A stretch of DNA of 64,000 nt, taken from Acetobacter sicerae. Lineage in GTDB: Bacteria > Pseudomonadota > Alphaproteobacteria > Acetobacterales > Acetobacteraceae. The notes below the pieces were generated by a model. That model saw nothing but the letters and a program-made list of their open reading frames with translations, was not told the DNA's origin and did no database searches. The stretch lies in contig NZ_JAAABN010000002.1 in assembly GCF_011516765.1 (NCBI RefSeq), forward strand, positions 310,001 to 374,000. The letters are read 5' to 3'. The position numbers were made by a program, and so were the translations under genes. Positions 28,969 through 36,920 of this stretch are shown piece by piece. Numbering within the stretch: position 1 is the stretch's first letter; every line of letters begins with the position of its first letter.

Positions 28969-29868
28969 TCATCCATCAGAGACAATAAAAACGCTTTTTT
29001 CCTGATATATTCTCTCTCTTAACCAGAGCGCCGCCGGTCCATGCACCTTTTTCTTATGCCATACGATCGACAGGGGCACCTGATGATGACCGGCGTCAAA
29101 CAACAGTTCGGGCACGACAATATAGGAAGCCGCTGGCGAGGACGCGAGAACATGTTCTGAAATGAAAGCCCAGCCCACACCGTGCTTGACCATTTCCAGA
29201 ATGACCCAGTTACTCTCAACCCACCAGACTTCAGCCGCTATGCGCAGGCTCTCCCTCCCCTGTTTCTTGCCGCGGGACGCCACCAGAATCTGGCGATAGC
29301 GTTTCAGCTCTTCCCAGGCCACGGGTTGCGAGGCCAATGGATGGCCCCGACCACAGACCAGCCGAAGCGGAACCCGTCCTATTGTCCGAAAAGCAAGATC
29401 GACCGGAGGTGTGGTTTGCTGCCACATCACGCCAAGATCCGCCGTCCCGGCCTGCACCATATGACCGACATCTTCCATGAGCGGGAGCAGCAGCTCCAGT
29501 TCCACATGAGGAAAACGGGCTGCAAAATCCTGAAAAACAGGTCCAAGCGCATTTTCAGGATACAGCTCGTCAATAGCGACAACCAGACGGTTTTCCACGC
29601 CTTCTTCCAGAGAGCGCGCCACACCGACAAGATGCTCACGCCGATCCAGAACGACACGCGTTTCCTCAAGCAGTCTCTGACCGGCTGGCGTCAGAACAGG
29701 CACACGCCCTTCCCGGCTGAACAACAAGACTCCGAGGTCATCCTCCAGATTACTGACATGCGTGCTGATCGCTGACTGCGCTTTGCCCGTTCTGCGAGCC
29801 GCCGCAGAAAAGGAACCGGCTGCCGCTGTTTCTGCGAAGGCCTGTAACTGGTCAAAAGATATGCTCAT
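28969..29868 (-). CDS. LysR-family regulator, divergent to PACE efflux gene
   Basis: 299 residues. N-terminal winged helix (FDQLQAFAETAAAGSFSAAARRTGKAQSAISTHVSNLEDDLG in pieces typical of LysR) and a substrate-binding domain (about 90-295). Only 66 bases separate its start from that of the efflux gene, with a palindrome between. By analogy with AceR/AceI, it probably activates the efflux gene in response to an amphipathic cation or polyamine and represses itself. Confidence 0.9.
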   Translation of the reverse strand: MSISFDQLQAFAETAAAGSFSAAARRTGKAQSAISTHVSNLEDDLGVLLFSREGRVPVLTPAGQRLLEETRVVLDRREHLVGVARSLEEGVENRLVVAIDELYPENALGPVFQDFAARFPHVELELLLPLMEDVGHMVQAGTADLGVMWQQTTPPVDLAFRTIGRVPLRLVCGRGHPLASQPVAWEELKRYRQILVASRGKKQGRESLRIAAEVWWVESNWVILEMVKHGVGWAFISEHVLASSPAASYIVVPELLFDAGHHQVPLSIVWHKKKVHGPAALWLRERIYQEKSVFIVSDG

Positions 29869-29884
29869 TGATCCATCTTTAAAA

Positions 29885-29911
29885 CAGATAGGTTCTAACT
29901 TTTCCTATCTG
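29885..29911. promoter_or_regulatory. Palindrome between LysR and PACE genes
   Basis: CAGATAGG (29885-29892) and CCTATCTG (29904-29911), 8-bp perfect inverted arms 11 bases apart; contains a T-N11-A type LysR box (ATAGG ... CCTAT). Likely operator for the divergent pair. Confidence 0.65.
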
Positions 29912-29934
29912 GAAAGATGGGTAGATTGCCGCCC

Positions 29935-30417
29935 ATGTCAACCGAATCCACTCAACCCTCCCCAGCTCTCCGCTCCGGCGCTGACCGTCTTCGTCATGCG
30001 TTGCTGTTTGAATGTGTCGCGCTGGCCATTGTCATCCCGTGCGGCAGTCTGCTGTTTGGCGTGCAGGCCTCTGACATGGGCGCCATAGGCGTCGGAAGCG
30101 CCATCACTGCGACAATATGGAATTATGTGTATAATCTGCTGTTCGATCGCAGTATGCTTCGTCTGACGGGTTCGACAAACAAGAGCATCACCGTAAGACT
30201 GGTGCATACGCTCCTGTTTGAAGCCGGATTACAGGTCGTCCTGTTGCCAGCGATCGCTGCTTATCTCGGCATATCGATCATGCAGGCTTTTTCACTCAGC
30301 ATGACGATCGCAGTCTTTTATCTCGTCTATGCATTTGTCTTCAACATGGCCTACGATTCACTATTTCCAGCAGGAGCTTCTGCTGGAAAATCATCTCCGG
30401 CCATACCGGCAGAATAA
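29935..30417 (+). CDS. PACE-family transmembrane efflux protein
   Basis: 160 residues, four membrane helices in two tandem transmembrane pairs, inner membrane. The four PACE signatures are intact: RLRHALLFE (18-26, with the functional Glu), WNYVYNLLFD (62-71), RLVHTLLFE (88-96) and YAFVFNMAYD (132-141). PACE proteins export chlorhexidine, acriflavine or short polyamines. An ATG at 29917 would add six residues; 29935 better fits the family. A possible polyamine link (the agmatinase family enzyme at 20 kb yields putrescine) is speculation. Confidence 0.88.
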   Translation: MSTESTQPSPALRSGADRLRHALLFECVALAIVIPCGSLLFGVQASDMGAIGVGSAITATIWNYVYNLLFDRSMLRLTGSTNKSITVRLVHTLLFEAGLQVVLLPAIAAYLGISIMQAFSLSMTIAVFYLVYAFVFNMAYDSLFPAGASAGKSSPAIPAE

Positions 30418-30441
30418 AACCACCTCAAATGACATGTAATA

Positions 30442-30474
30442 ATCTGGACAGGTGCACTCTGAACCTGTCCAGAT
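30442..30474. terminator. Hairpin between convergent genes
   Basis: Perfect 12-bp stem ATCTGGACAGGT / ACCTGTCCAGAT with 9-base loop, between the PACE gene and the convergent exported-protein gene. Little T-run on either side. Confidence 0.75.
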
Positions 30475-30482
30475 CTCGCGTT

Positions 30483-31082
30483 TCACATGTGACTGGACGT
30501 TCTCTTCGTCTCATCTTCCGTGCTACCGGTGTCCACAGCCGGAACCAGTTCGGAATGATGGATCAGCCCCGGAACAGCAGGCGCTTCGCCCTGCAAGGAA
30601 GGGGCCATGTGACCCTGCATGCACCCGGCCTTATTCCCGGCGTCTGAAACATGCACGATCGGAGCGGCCTGTCCGTTCTGACTCATCGTGACTGTCCGGG
30701 AACAGGTCGCTCCATTCCCGCTCCAGCTCACACTGGTGATGGACTGGTAAGAAGCCCCGCCCGTCGTGCCAGATGCTGGTGCTGCTACAGCCGGAGTATG
30801 CTGGGCAACCTCCAGCATCTGCTGCTCAGCCTTCTGCATCATCGCCATCTGCTGCGCCATCATGCGGTCCATATTTTCAAAGAGAGACTGCATGGGCACG
30901 ACATGGACAGGACGAGCTGCAGGCGCACGGATCAACACACCAATCTGATGCCCCTGTGGATCAACCACCCGGATCAATTCCTGCGCCAGCGCCTGTGGCG
31001 AAAGTGACGCTGTCGCCACACCGGCAAGCAGGGCAACCGCTGAAAATCTGCCCAGAAAAGACTGTCTGAAGAAACGCATCAT
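30483..31082 (-). CDS. Hypothetical exported protein with Met/Gln-rich helix
   Basis: About 199 residues, not recognised. A signal peptide (FSAVALLAGVATASLS, cleavage after ALA) precedes a domain with ELIRVVDPQGHQIGVLIRA and a Met/Gln-rich amphipathic helix (NMDRMMAQQMAMMQKAEQQM in the middle of the protein). Two cysteines (ATCSRTV and AGCMQGH) may form a disulfide. Start at the ATG pair 31082/31079 after GGAGGG. Lies 134 bases downstream of urtE on the same strand but has its own ribosome site; link to the urea transporter unproven. Confidence 0.6.
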   Translation of the reverse strand: MMRFFRQSFLGRFSAVALLAGVATASLSPQALAQELIRVVDPQGHQIGVLIRAPAARPVHVVPMQSLFENMDRMMAQQMAMMQKAEQQMLEVAQHTPAVAAPASGTTGGASYQSITSVSWSGNGATCSRTVTMSQNGQAAPIVHVSDAGNKAGCMQGHMAPSLQGEAPAVPGLIHHSELVPAVDTGSTEDETKRTSSHM

Positions 31083-31216
31083 CAAACCCTCCATCAGGAA
31101 AATCTGTCTCTCGTTTCGTGGTCCGAAAACAGTTACCAATCTGTTTATACGGTCGCCAGAAAGCAAGGATTTTCGCCGCTGAAAGGAAAAATTACAGTCT
31201 CCATGACCCTGTCGGT

Positions 31217-31912
31217 TCAGATCGCCACCAGCCCCCGGATATCCTCGGCCTCCAGCGTCTCCACCGCCCCGTTGGCAACGACCTTGCCTCGGTCCAGCAC
31301 AACCACGTCCTGCGCCAGTTCATAGGCGAAATCGAAATACTGCTCGACCAGCAGAATCGCCATATCGCCGCGGTCCCGCAGCATGCCGATCACCGAACCA
31401 ATATCCTTGATGATGCTCGGCTGAATGCCCTCCGTCGGCTCATCCAGAACCAGAAGCCGAGGACGGATGACGAGCGCCCGGCCTATGGCAAGCTGCTGCT
31501 GCTGACCGCCGGAAAGGTCACCGCCACGACGGTCGCGCATCTTCGCCAGAATGGGAAAGAGATCATAAATCTCGTCCGATACTTTCCTCTGGCCACGCGG
31601 CAGAAGACCAAAGCCGGTCTCCAGATTTTCCTTCACCGTCAGTAGCGGAAAGATGTCACGCCCCTGCGGAACGGTAGCAATGCCGCGTCTCGCCCGTTCA
31701 TAGGCAGGCAGGCGCGTAATATCCTCGCCTTCCCACATGATTTTTCCGGACGAGACGGCATGCATCCCGGTGACGGCCCGCAGAACGCTGGTCTTGCCGA
31801 CACCATTGCGCCCCAGCAGGCACGTCACTGCGCCAGCACGTGCCGAAAGGGAAACCCCGCGCAGGGCAATCGCCGCGCCGTAATAAAGTTGAATGTCCTG
31901 AACGTCGAGCAT
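31217..31912 (-). CDS. urtE: Urea ABC transporter ATP-binding protein UrtE
   Basis: 231-residue LivF-type ATPase. Walker A GRNGVGKTS, signature LSGGQQQQLAIGRAL, Walker B RLLVLDEPTEGIQPSI. The phrase PTEGIQPSIIKDI is characteristic of UrtE rather than LivF. 12 bases after urtD. Last gene of the urea transporter operon. Confidence 0.95.
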   Translation of the reverse strand: MLDVQDIQLYYGAAIALRGVSLSARAGAVTCLLGRNGVGKTSVLRAVTGMHAVSSGKIMWEGEDITRLPAYERARRGIATVPQGRDIFPLLTVKENLETGFGLLPRGQRKVSDEIYDLFPILAKMRDRRGGDLSGGQQQQLAIGRALVIRPRLLVLDEPTEGIQPSIIKDIGSVIGMLRDRGDMAILLVEQYFDFAYELAQDVVVLDRGKVVANGAVETLEAEDIRGLVAI

Positions 31913-31924
31913 CTGTCTGTTTCC

Positions 31925-32665
31925 TCAGCGTCCGAGATACACTTCGATCACGCGTGGATCGTTGCTCACCTGATCCAGTTCGCCCTCCGCGAGAACCGAA
32001 CCTTCGTGCAGCACGGTGACTTTCACATCCAGCGCCCGCACGAACTCCATGTCATGCTCCACAACGACAACACTTCGCGTCTGGTTGATCTCACGCAGAA
32101 GATCAGCCGTCTCCATGGTCTCCGCATCCGTCATGCCCGCCACAGGCTCATCGACCAGCAGAAGATCCGGCTCCTGACCAAGCAGCATCCCGATTTCCAG
32201 CCACTGTTTCTGGCCATGACTCAGGCCGCCCGCCTGCCGGGACGCGTCCCGCCCCAGACGGATCGTGCGCAGCAGGCCGTCAATCCGGGCTGTCTCTTCC
32301 GCGGTTTCTTTCGCGAAAAGCAGACTGAACGGAGACCGCAATCCTTTCAGAGACAGCAGAAGATTATCGCGAACAGTCAGCTCCTCGAACACCGTAGGCT
32401 TCTGGAATTTCCGACCAATCCCCATACGGGCGATGGCAGGTTCATCCAGCTTCGTCAGGTCATGCTCGCGGAACCGGACCACACCCGTATCAGGCCGCGT
32501 CTTGCCGGTGATAATGTCCATCATCGTGGTCTTGCCCGCGCCGTTCGGTCCGATAATGGCCCGCATCTCGCCGGGAGCCAGTGACAGCGACAGATCGTTG
32601 ATGGCCCGGAAACCGTCGAACGTGACAGACACATGGCTCAGCTCAAGCAGCGGCTCAGTGCTCAT
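31925..32665 (-). CDS. urtD: Urea ABC transporter ATP-binding protein UrtD
   Basis: 246-residue LivG-type ATPase. Walker A GPNGAGKTTMMD, the Urt-specific ITGKTRPDTG, signature LSHGQKQWLEIGMLL and Walker B LLLVDEPVAGMTDAETM. The LSHGQKQWLEIGM version is diagnostic of UrtD. Overlaps urtC by 4 bases. Confidence 0.95.
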   Translation of the reverse strand: MSTEPLLELSHVSVTFDGFRAINDLSLSLAPGEMRAIIGPNGAGKTTMMDIITGKTRPDTGVVRFREHDLTKLDEPAIARMGIGRKFQKPTVFEELTVRDNLLLSLKGLRSPFSLLFAKETAEETARIDGLLRTIRLGRDASRQAGGLSHGQKQWLEIGMLLGQEPDLLLVDEPVAGMTDAETMETADLLREINQTRSVVVVEHDMEFVRALDVKVTVLHEGSVLAEGELDQVSNDPRVIEVYLGR

Positions 32666-33786
32666 GCCTCCCCTCCTTCCGGATTTGTCACTTCAGGCGT
32701 TACTTCGGAAGGGCGCTTCTTTGGCATGTGATGCATAAGCCCCATCAGCCCCTGCGGCAGAAACAGCGTCGTCGCCATGAACAGAGCGCCAAGCCCGTAG
32801 AGCCACATTTCCGGCAGCCAGGCCGTGAACAGCGTCTTGCCCAGATTGACAAGGATCGCGCCCACGACAGCACCGGACAGCGTGCCACGTCCACCGACCG
32901 CCACCCAGATCACGGCTTCAATGGAGTTGGCGGGCGCGAACTCGCCGGGATTGATGATGCCAACCTGAATGACATAGAGCGCGCCACCGATCGCCGCGAT
33001 GACAGCGGAGAACACCCATACCAGCAATTTGACCTGCTCCGGGCGATAGCCAAGGAACCGCGTGCGGCTTTCCGCATCACGCACGGCAATCAGCAGACTT
33101 CCGAACCGGCCTCCGACCACATAGCGTGCGGCCAGCAAAGCCCCGGCAAGGATAAGTCCGCTGACGAACAGCATCCCGGCGCGGGTGTACGGACTGTGCA
33201 GATCAAACCCGAGAATGTCCTTGAAGTCGGTCAGGCCATTGTTGCCACCGAAGCCAAATCCATTCTGGAAGAAAGCCAGCATCAGCGCGTAGGTCAGCGC
33301 CTGCGTGATGATCGACAGATACACGCCCGAGACGCGGGAACGGAACGCCAGCCAGCCGAACAGTCCGGCCAGAGCGGCCGGCACGACCAGCATCAGCACC
33401 AGCGCCATCGGAAAGTGGTCAGAACCCCACCAGTACCAGGGCAGACTTTTCCATGACAGGAAGACCATGAAATCAGGCAGGTCCGCATTGCCGTAGACAC
33501 CGCGCGCACCGATTTCCCGCACGAGATACATGCCCATCGCATAGCCACCGAGCGCGAAGAAGGCTGCGTGTCCGAGTGTGAGGATTCCGGCAAACCCCCA
33601 GACCAGATCAACAGCGAGCGCCAGCATGGCATAGGCCAGATACTTGCCGGCGAGCGTCATGATGAACGGTGACACCTGCACCGGACTGGAGGCCGGCAAC
33701 AGGCTGGCTATCGCCATAATGCCTGTCAGCAGCACGACAATGACCGCCGTGACGGACGCGCCACGAAATGAGAGGGATGCGTTCAC
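32662..33786 (-). CDS. urtC: Urea ABC transporter permease UrtC
   Basis: 374-residue LivM-type inner-membrane permease with about ten hydrophobic segments. Contains DLVWGFAGILTLGHAAFFALGGY, the usual LivM loop, a Urt-type insertion LSWKSLPWYWWGSDHFP, and GGRGTLSGAVVGA. Short His/Lys-containing C-terminal tail. Overlaps urtB and urtD by 4 bases each (ATGA). Confidence 0.95.
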   Translation of the reverse strand: MNASLSFRGASVTAVIVVLLTGIMAIASLLPASSPVQVSPFIMTLAGKYLAYAMLALAVDLVWGFAGILTLGHAAFFALGGYAMGMYLVREIGARGVYGNADLPDFMVFLSWKSLPWYWWGSDHFPMALVLMLVVPAALAGLFGWLAFRSRVSGVYLSIITQALTYALMLAFFQNGFGFGGNNGLTDFKDILGFDLHSPYTRAGMLFVSGLILAGALLAARYVVGGRFGSLLIAVRDAESRTRFLGYRPEQVKLLVWVFSAVIAAIGGALYVIQVGIINPGEFAPANSIEAVIWVAVGGRGTLSGAVVGAILVNLGKTLFTAWLPEMWLYGLGALFMATTLFLPQGLMGLMHHMPKKRPSEVTPEVTNPEGGEA

Positions 33787-35441
33787 GATTCCACTCCCCG
33801 GCCCCGCAGCGGAAACATGCCGCGCGGATGACGCTGAATGTAAAGAATGACAAGGACGAGCAGCAGGATCTTGCCCGACACGGCCCCGACCAGCGGCTCA
33901 AGAGCCTTGCCGCCGACACCGAGCGTGGCCGCCGCTGCGAGTGTCCCCCACAGATTGCCCACACCGCCGAACACAACGACAAGGAAGCTGTCGATAATGT
34001 AGCTCTGTCCCAGATTGGGGCTGACATTGTCGATCTGGCTGACCGCGACACCCGCCAGCCCGGCGATGCCAGACCCGAGGCCGAAAGTCAGCGCATCGAC
34101 CCGCGCCGTGCGGATGCCCATCAGCGCCGCCATGCGCCGGTTCTGGGTGACGGCCCGCATTTCCAGTCCAAGAGGCGTGCGGCGCAGCACCAGCATCAGA
34201 CCCGCCATGACCACGACTGCAAAGATCATGATGGCAAGACGATCAATCGTGACTTCAATGCCGCCCAGATGGAAGGAGCCGGACAGCCAGGGCGGTGTGG
34301 TCACCGCCACGTTGGTCGGTCCGAACAGGGAGCGGATGACCTGCTGAAGAATCAGGGAAAGCCCCCATGTCGCCAGCAATGTTTCAAGCGGGCGGCCATA
34401 CAGGAAACGGATCAGTCCGCGCTCGATCACAATCCCCAGTGCGCCACACACCAGAAAGGCTGCGGGAATGGCCAGAACCAGACTGAAAGACCCCAGAGCA
34501 GGAGCAACAGACAGAACGGCTTTCTGGGTCAGCCACGTTGTGTACGCGCCGATCATCATCAGTTCACCATGAGCCATGTTGATCACGCCCATGACGCCGA
34601 AGGTGATGGCCAGTCCCATGGCCGCGAGAAGCAGCACGGAACCGAGGCTCAGCCCGTAAAACGCATCCTGCCCGAAGCCCCAGAGCTTCAGTTTGAAATC
34701 GATGGAAGAGACAGCCGCCTCGGCAGCCTTGCGTGTCGCCGGGTCCAGCGCCTCCGAAGTGGACGCCTGAGCCAGCACGCCGCGTGCATCCAGTCCCCCT
34801 GCGGCCTTGAGCTTCGCCACAGCCTGCTGCTGAGCCTGCGCATCGGACACCGGAGCGCCGGGACTAAGCAGCGCCGCCGCACGAGCATCCTGAAGCGTAT
34901 TTTTCAGGGTAACGTCATCGGTTTTTGACAGCGCCTTGTCGATAGCTGGCAGCATGGCCGGATCGTGACGCTGATAAAACAGCATCGCCGAAGCCTGCCG
35001 TTCCGCAGGCGTGCCAGAGACCAGCTCAAGCTCGGCCTCCGCCGCCGCGACGGCGAGCCGCACACGGTTATTGACCCGAACAGGCCGCAAGGTTTCTTCA
35101 TCCGGAGTAGCGGAGGCACCGGAACGGGCATCCTCCCAGCCACTGTCAGTACGGATGAACAGACCGTCGCCTTCGCGGGTGGCGAACAGTTTCCTGTCGG
35201 CGAGCGCACGCAGAACAGGGAGAGCCCGAGGCCCGCCCTGCTGTGCGATCTGATCGACTGATGAGGCGATGGTATTGAACTGCGTTGTCGCAAGTCCGGC
35301 GAACACATCTTCATCCGCCCGCGCATTATGGGGCTGAATGAAAAGCAGGCTCAGCAGGACGGCGGCGAAGATACCCCGCACACCGTTACGCATTTTCCGG
35401 CCAGAAAGGGCTGCCGGACCCGACATCGCAAATTCAGCCAT
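33783..35441 (-). CDS. urtB: Urea ABC transporter permease UrtB
   Basis: 552 residues: a signal-like segment, an exported N-terminal domain of about 220 residues unique to UrtB (FNTIASSVDQIAQQGGPRALPVL, later LLSPGAPVSDAQ), then a LivH-type permease (about 260-552) with GVMGVINMAHGELMMIGAY and GGVGNLWGTLAAA. ATG 35441 has GGAG 7 bases upstream and overlaps the urtA stop by 8 bases. Confidence 0.94.
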   Translation of the reverse strand: MAEFAMSGPAALSGRKMRNGVRGIFAAVLLSLLFIQPHNARADEDVFAGLATTQFNTIASSVDQIAQQGGPRALPVLRALADRKLFATREGDGLFIRTDSGWEDARSGASATPDEETLRPVRVNNRVRLAVAAAEAELELVSGTPAERQASAMLFYQRHDPAMLPAIDKALSKTDDVTLKNTLQDARAAALLSPGAPVSDAQAQQQAVAKLKAAGGLDARGVLAQASTSEALDPATRKAAEAAVSSIDFKLKLWGFGQDAFYGLSLGSVLLLAAMGLAITFGVMGVINMAHGELMMIGAYTTWLTQKAVLSVAPALGSFSLVLAIPAAFLVCGALGIVIERGLIRFLYGRPLETLLATWGLSLILQQVIRSLFGPTNVAVTTPPWLSGSFHLGGIEVTIDRLAIMIFAVVVMAGLMLVLRRTPLGLEMRAVTQNRRMAALMGIRTARVDALTFGLGSGIAGLAGVAVSQIDNVSPNLGQSYIIDSFLVVVFGGVGNLWGTLAAAATLGVGGKALEPLVGAVSGKILLLVLVILYIQRHPRGMFPLRGRGVES

Positions 35442-36762
35442 GCTTTGCTCCGAGACAGGCCTTTTTGACCGTATCGTAATTTCCGCAACTGACCGGCCTG
35501 GTCCAGTCGCCAATCAGGTTCTTCGTCTCCGGCACATACGGCGACCAGGCCATGCCCGGCACTTCCTTCGGCGTCTGCCAGACGACGTTGAACTGACCGT
35601 CATCCTGAATCTCGCCGATATAAACCGGCTTCGTGATGTGATGGTTCGGCAGAACCTGCGCCGTGCCGCCCGTCAGGTTGGCCTGCTTCAGACCGACCAT
35701 CGCGTCGATGACCTTGTCATGGTCGGTGGAGCCGACTTTCTCGACCGCCTGAACCCACAGATTGAAGCCGATATAGGAGGCCTCCATCGGATCGTTGGTC
35801 GTGCGCTTCGGGTTCTTCGTGTAGTCGTGCCACTCCTTGATGAAGGACTTGTTGGCGGGGCTGTCGATGCTCTCGAAGTAGTTCCAGGCCGCGAGCTGGC
35901 CGACGAGCGGCTTGGTGTCCATGCCCGCCAGTTCTTCCTCGCCGACGCTGAAGGCCATGACCGGAATATCCGTGGCGGAAATGCCCTGCGCGCCCAGTTC
36001 CTTGTAGAACGGAACATTGGCGTCACCATTGATGGTGGACACGACAGCCGTTTTCTTGCCCGCAGAACCGAACGCCTTGAGCTGCGACACGATGGTCTGC
36101 CAGTCGGACTGACCGAACGGCGTGTAGTTCACCATGATGTCGGCGTCTGCGATGCCTTTGGACTTCAGATAGTTCTGGAGAATCTGATTCGTCGTGCGCG
36201 GATAGACGTAGTCCGTGCCGATCAGCGCGAAACGCTTCGCTCCGCCGCCATCGGCGCTGAGGAGATAATCCACGGCCGGAATGGCCTGCTGGTTGGGGGC
36301 TGCGCCTGTGTAGAACACGTTGCGGCTGCACTCCTGCCCTTCATACTGGACGGGGTAGAACAGGATGCCGTTGAGTTCCTCGAACACCGGCAGCACCGAC
36401 TTGCGGGACACGCTGGTCCAGCAGCCGAACACGGACGCCACCTTGTCCACGGCGAGAAGCTGACGGGCCTTTTCGGCGAACAGCGGCCAGTTGGAGGCCG
36501 GATCGACCACGACGGCTTCCAGAGGGCGTCCCAGCACGCCGCCTTTACGATTCTGCAACTCGACCAGCATCAGAATGACGTCTTTCAGCGTGGTCTCGCT
36601 GATCGCCATGGTTCCGGACAGGGAGTGCAGCACACCAATGCGGATCGGCTCGCCCTTGGGTGTGGCGGCGGCAGCGCCTCTCACACCGGCGAGCATCGCA
36701 GCGGATGCAGCGAGACTGAATTTCGTAAAATCACGGCGGGAGAAACGCGGCGACATCGTCAT
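35434..36762 (-). CDS. urtA: Urea ABC transporter substrate-binding protein UrtA
   Basis: 442-residue periplasmic urea-binding protein. A twin-arginine type signal SRRDFTKFSLAAS (Arg 9-10) precedes the mature chain at about residue 32 (TPKGEPIRIGVLHSLSGTMA). Family motifs: FGCWTSVSRKSVLPVFEE, FYPVQYEGQECSRNVFYTGAAPNQQ, and EASYIGFNLWVQAVE. ATG 36762 has AAGGA 8 bases upstream; a longer frame is not family-like. First gene of urtABCDE. Confidence 0.95.
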   Translation of the reverse strand: MTMSPRFSRRDFTKFSLAASAAMLAGVRGAAAATPKGEPIRIGVLHSLSGTMAISETTLKDVILMLVELQNRKGGVLGRPLEAVVVDPASNWPLFAEKARQLLAVDKVASVFGCWTSVSRKSVLPVFEELNGILFYPVQYEGQECSRNVFYTGAAPNQQAIPAVDYLLSADGGGAKRFALIGTDYVYPRTTNQILQNYLKSKGIADADIMVNYTPFGQSDWQTIVSQLKAFGSAGKKTAVVSTINGDANVPFYKELGAQGISATDIPVMAFSVGEEELAGMDTKPLVGQLAAWNYFESIDSPANKSFIKEWHDYTKNPKRTTNDPMEASYIGFNLWVQAVEKVGSTDHDKVIDAMVGLKQANLTGGTAQVLPNHHITKPVYIGEIQDDGQFNVVWQTPKEVPGMAWSPYVPETKNLIGDWTRPVSCGNYDTVKKACLGAKHG

Positions 36763-36817
36763 GGCCTCTGTCCTTCTGATACTGACATGAGCATCCTCAC
36801 CGGGGCAGATTTTCCCA

Positions 36818-36833
36818 TACGCAAACTTGCGTA
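36818..36833. promoter_or_regulatory. Perfect 7-2-7 palindrome between urtA and the permease-kinase gene
   Basis: TACGCAA-AC-TTGCGTA: two inverted heptamers 2 bases apart, the geometry of NarL-class (LuxR-type HTH) response-regulator sites. It sits 56 bases before the urtA start and about 20 bases before the -24/-12-like sequence of the divergent gene. Likely site for the response regulator encoded at 40265-41152. Confidence 0.6.
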
Positions 36834-36853
36834 GTTCATTACGATGTCGCATC

Positions 36854-36869
36854 TGGCATGAGGGATGCA
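36854..36869 (+). promoter_or_regulatory. Candidate sigma-54 promoter of the permease-kinase gene
   Basis: TGGCATGAGGGATGCA matches 10 of 12 defined positions of TGGCACG-N4-TTGCA with exact spacing and the invariant GG and GC. Predicted start near 36880, 40 bases before the ATG at 36921. Confidence 0.5.
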
Positions 36870-36920
36870 AAGGAAAATCTTGATGCAGGAGCAGTTGTCC
36901 GGGTGCCCAGGCGTTCAGCC

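Noticed and set aside
35338..36834. 498-codon plus-strand frame over urtA
   Set aside because: Antisense shadow; ends inside the urtA/kinase promoter region and has no family features.
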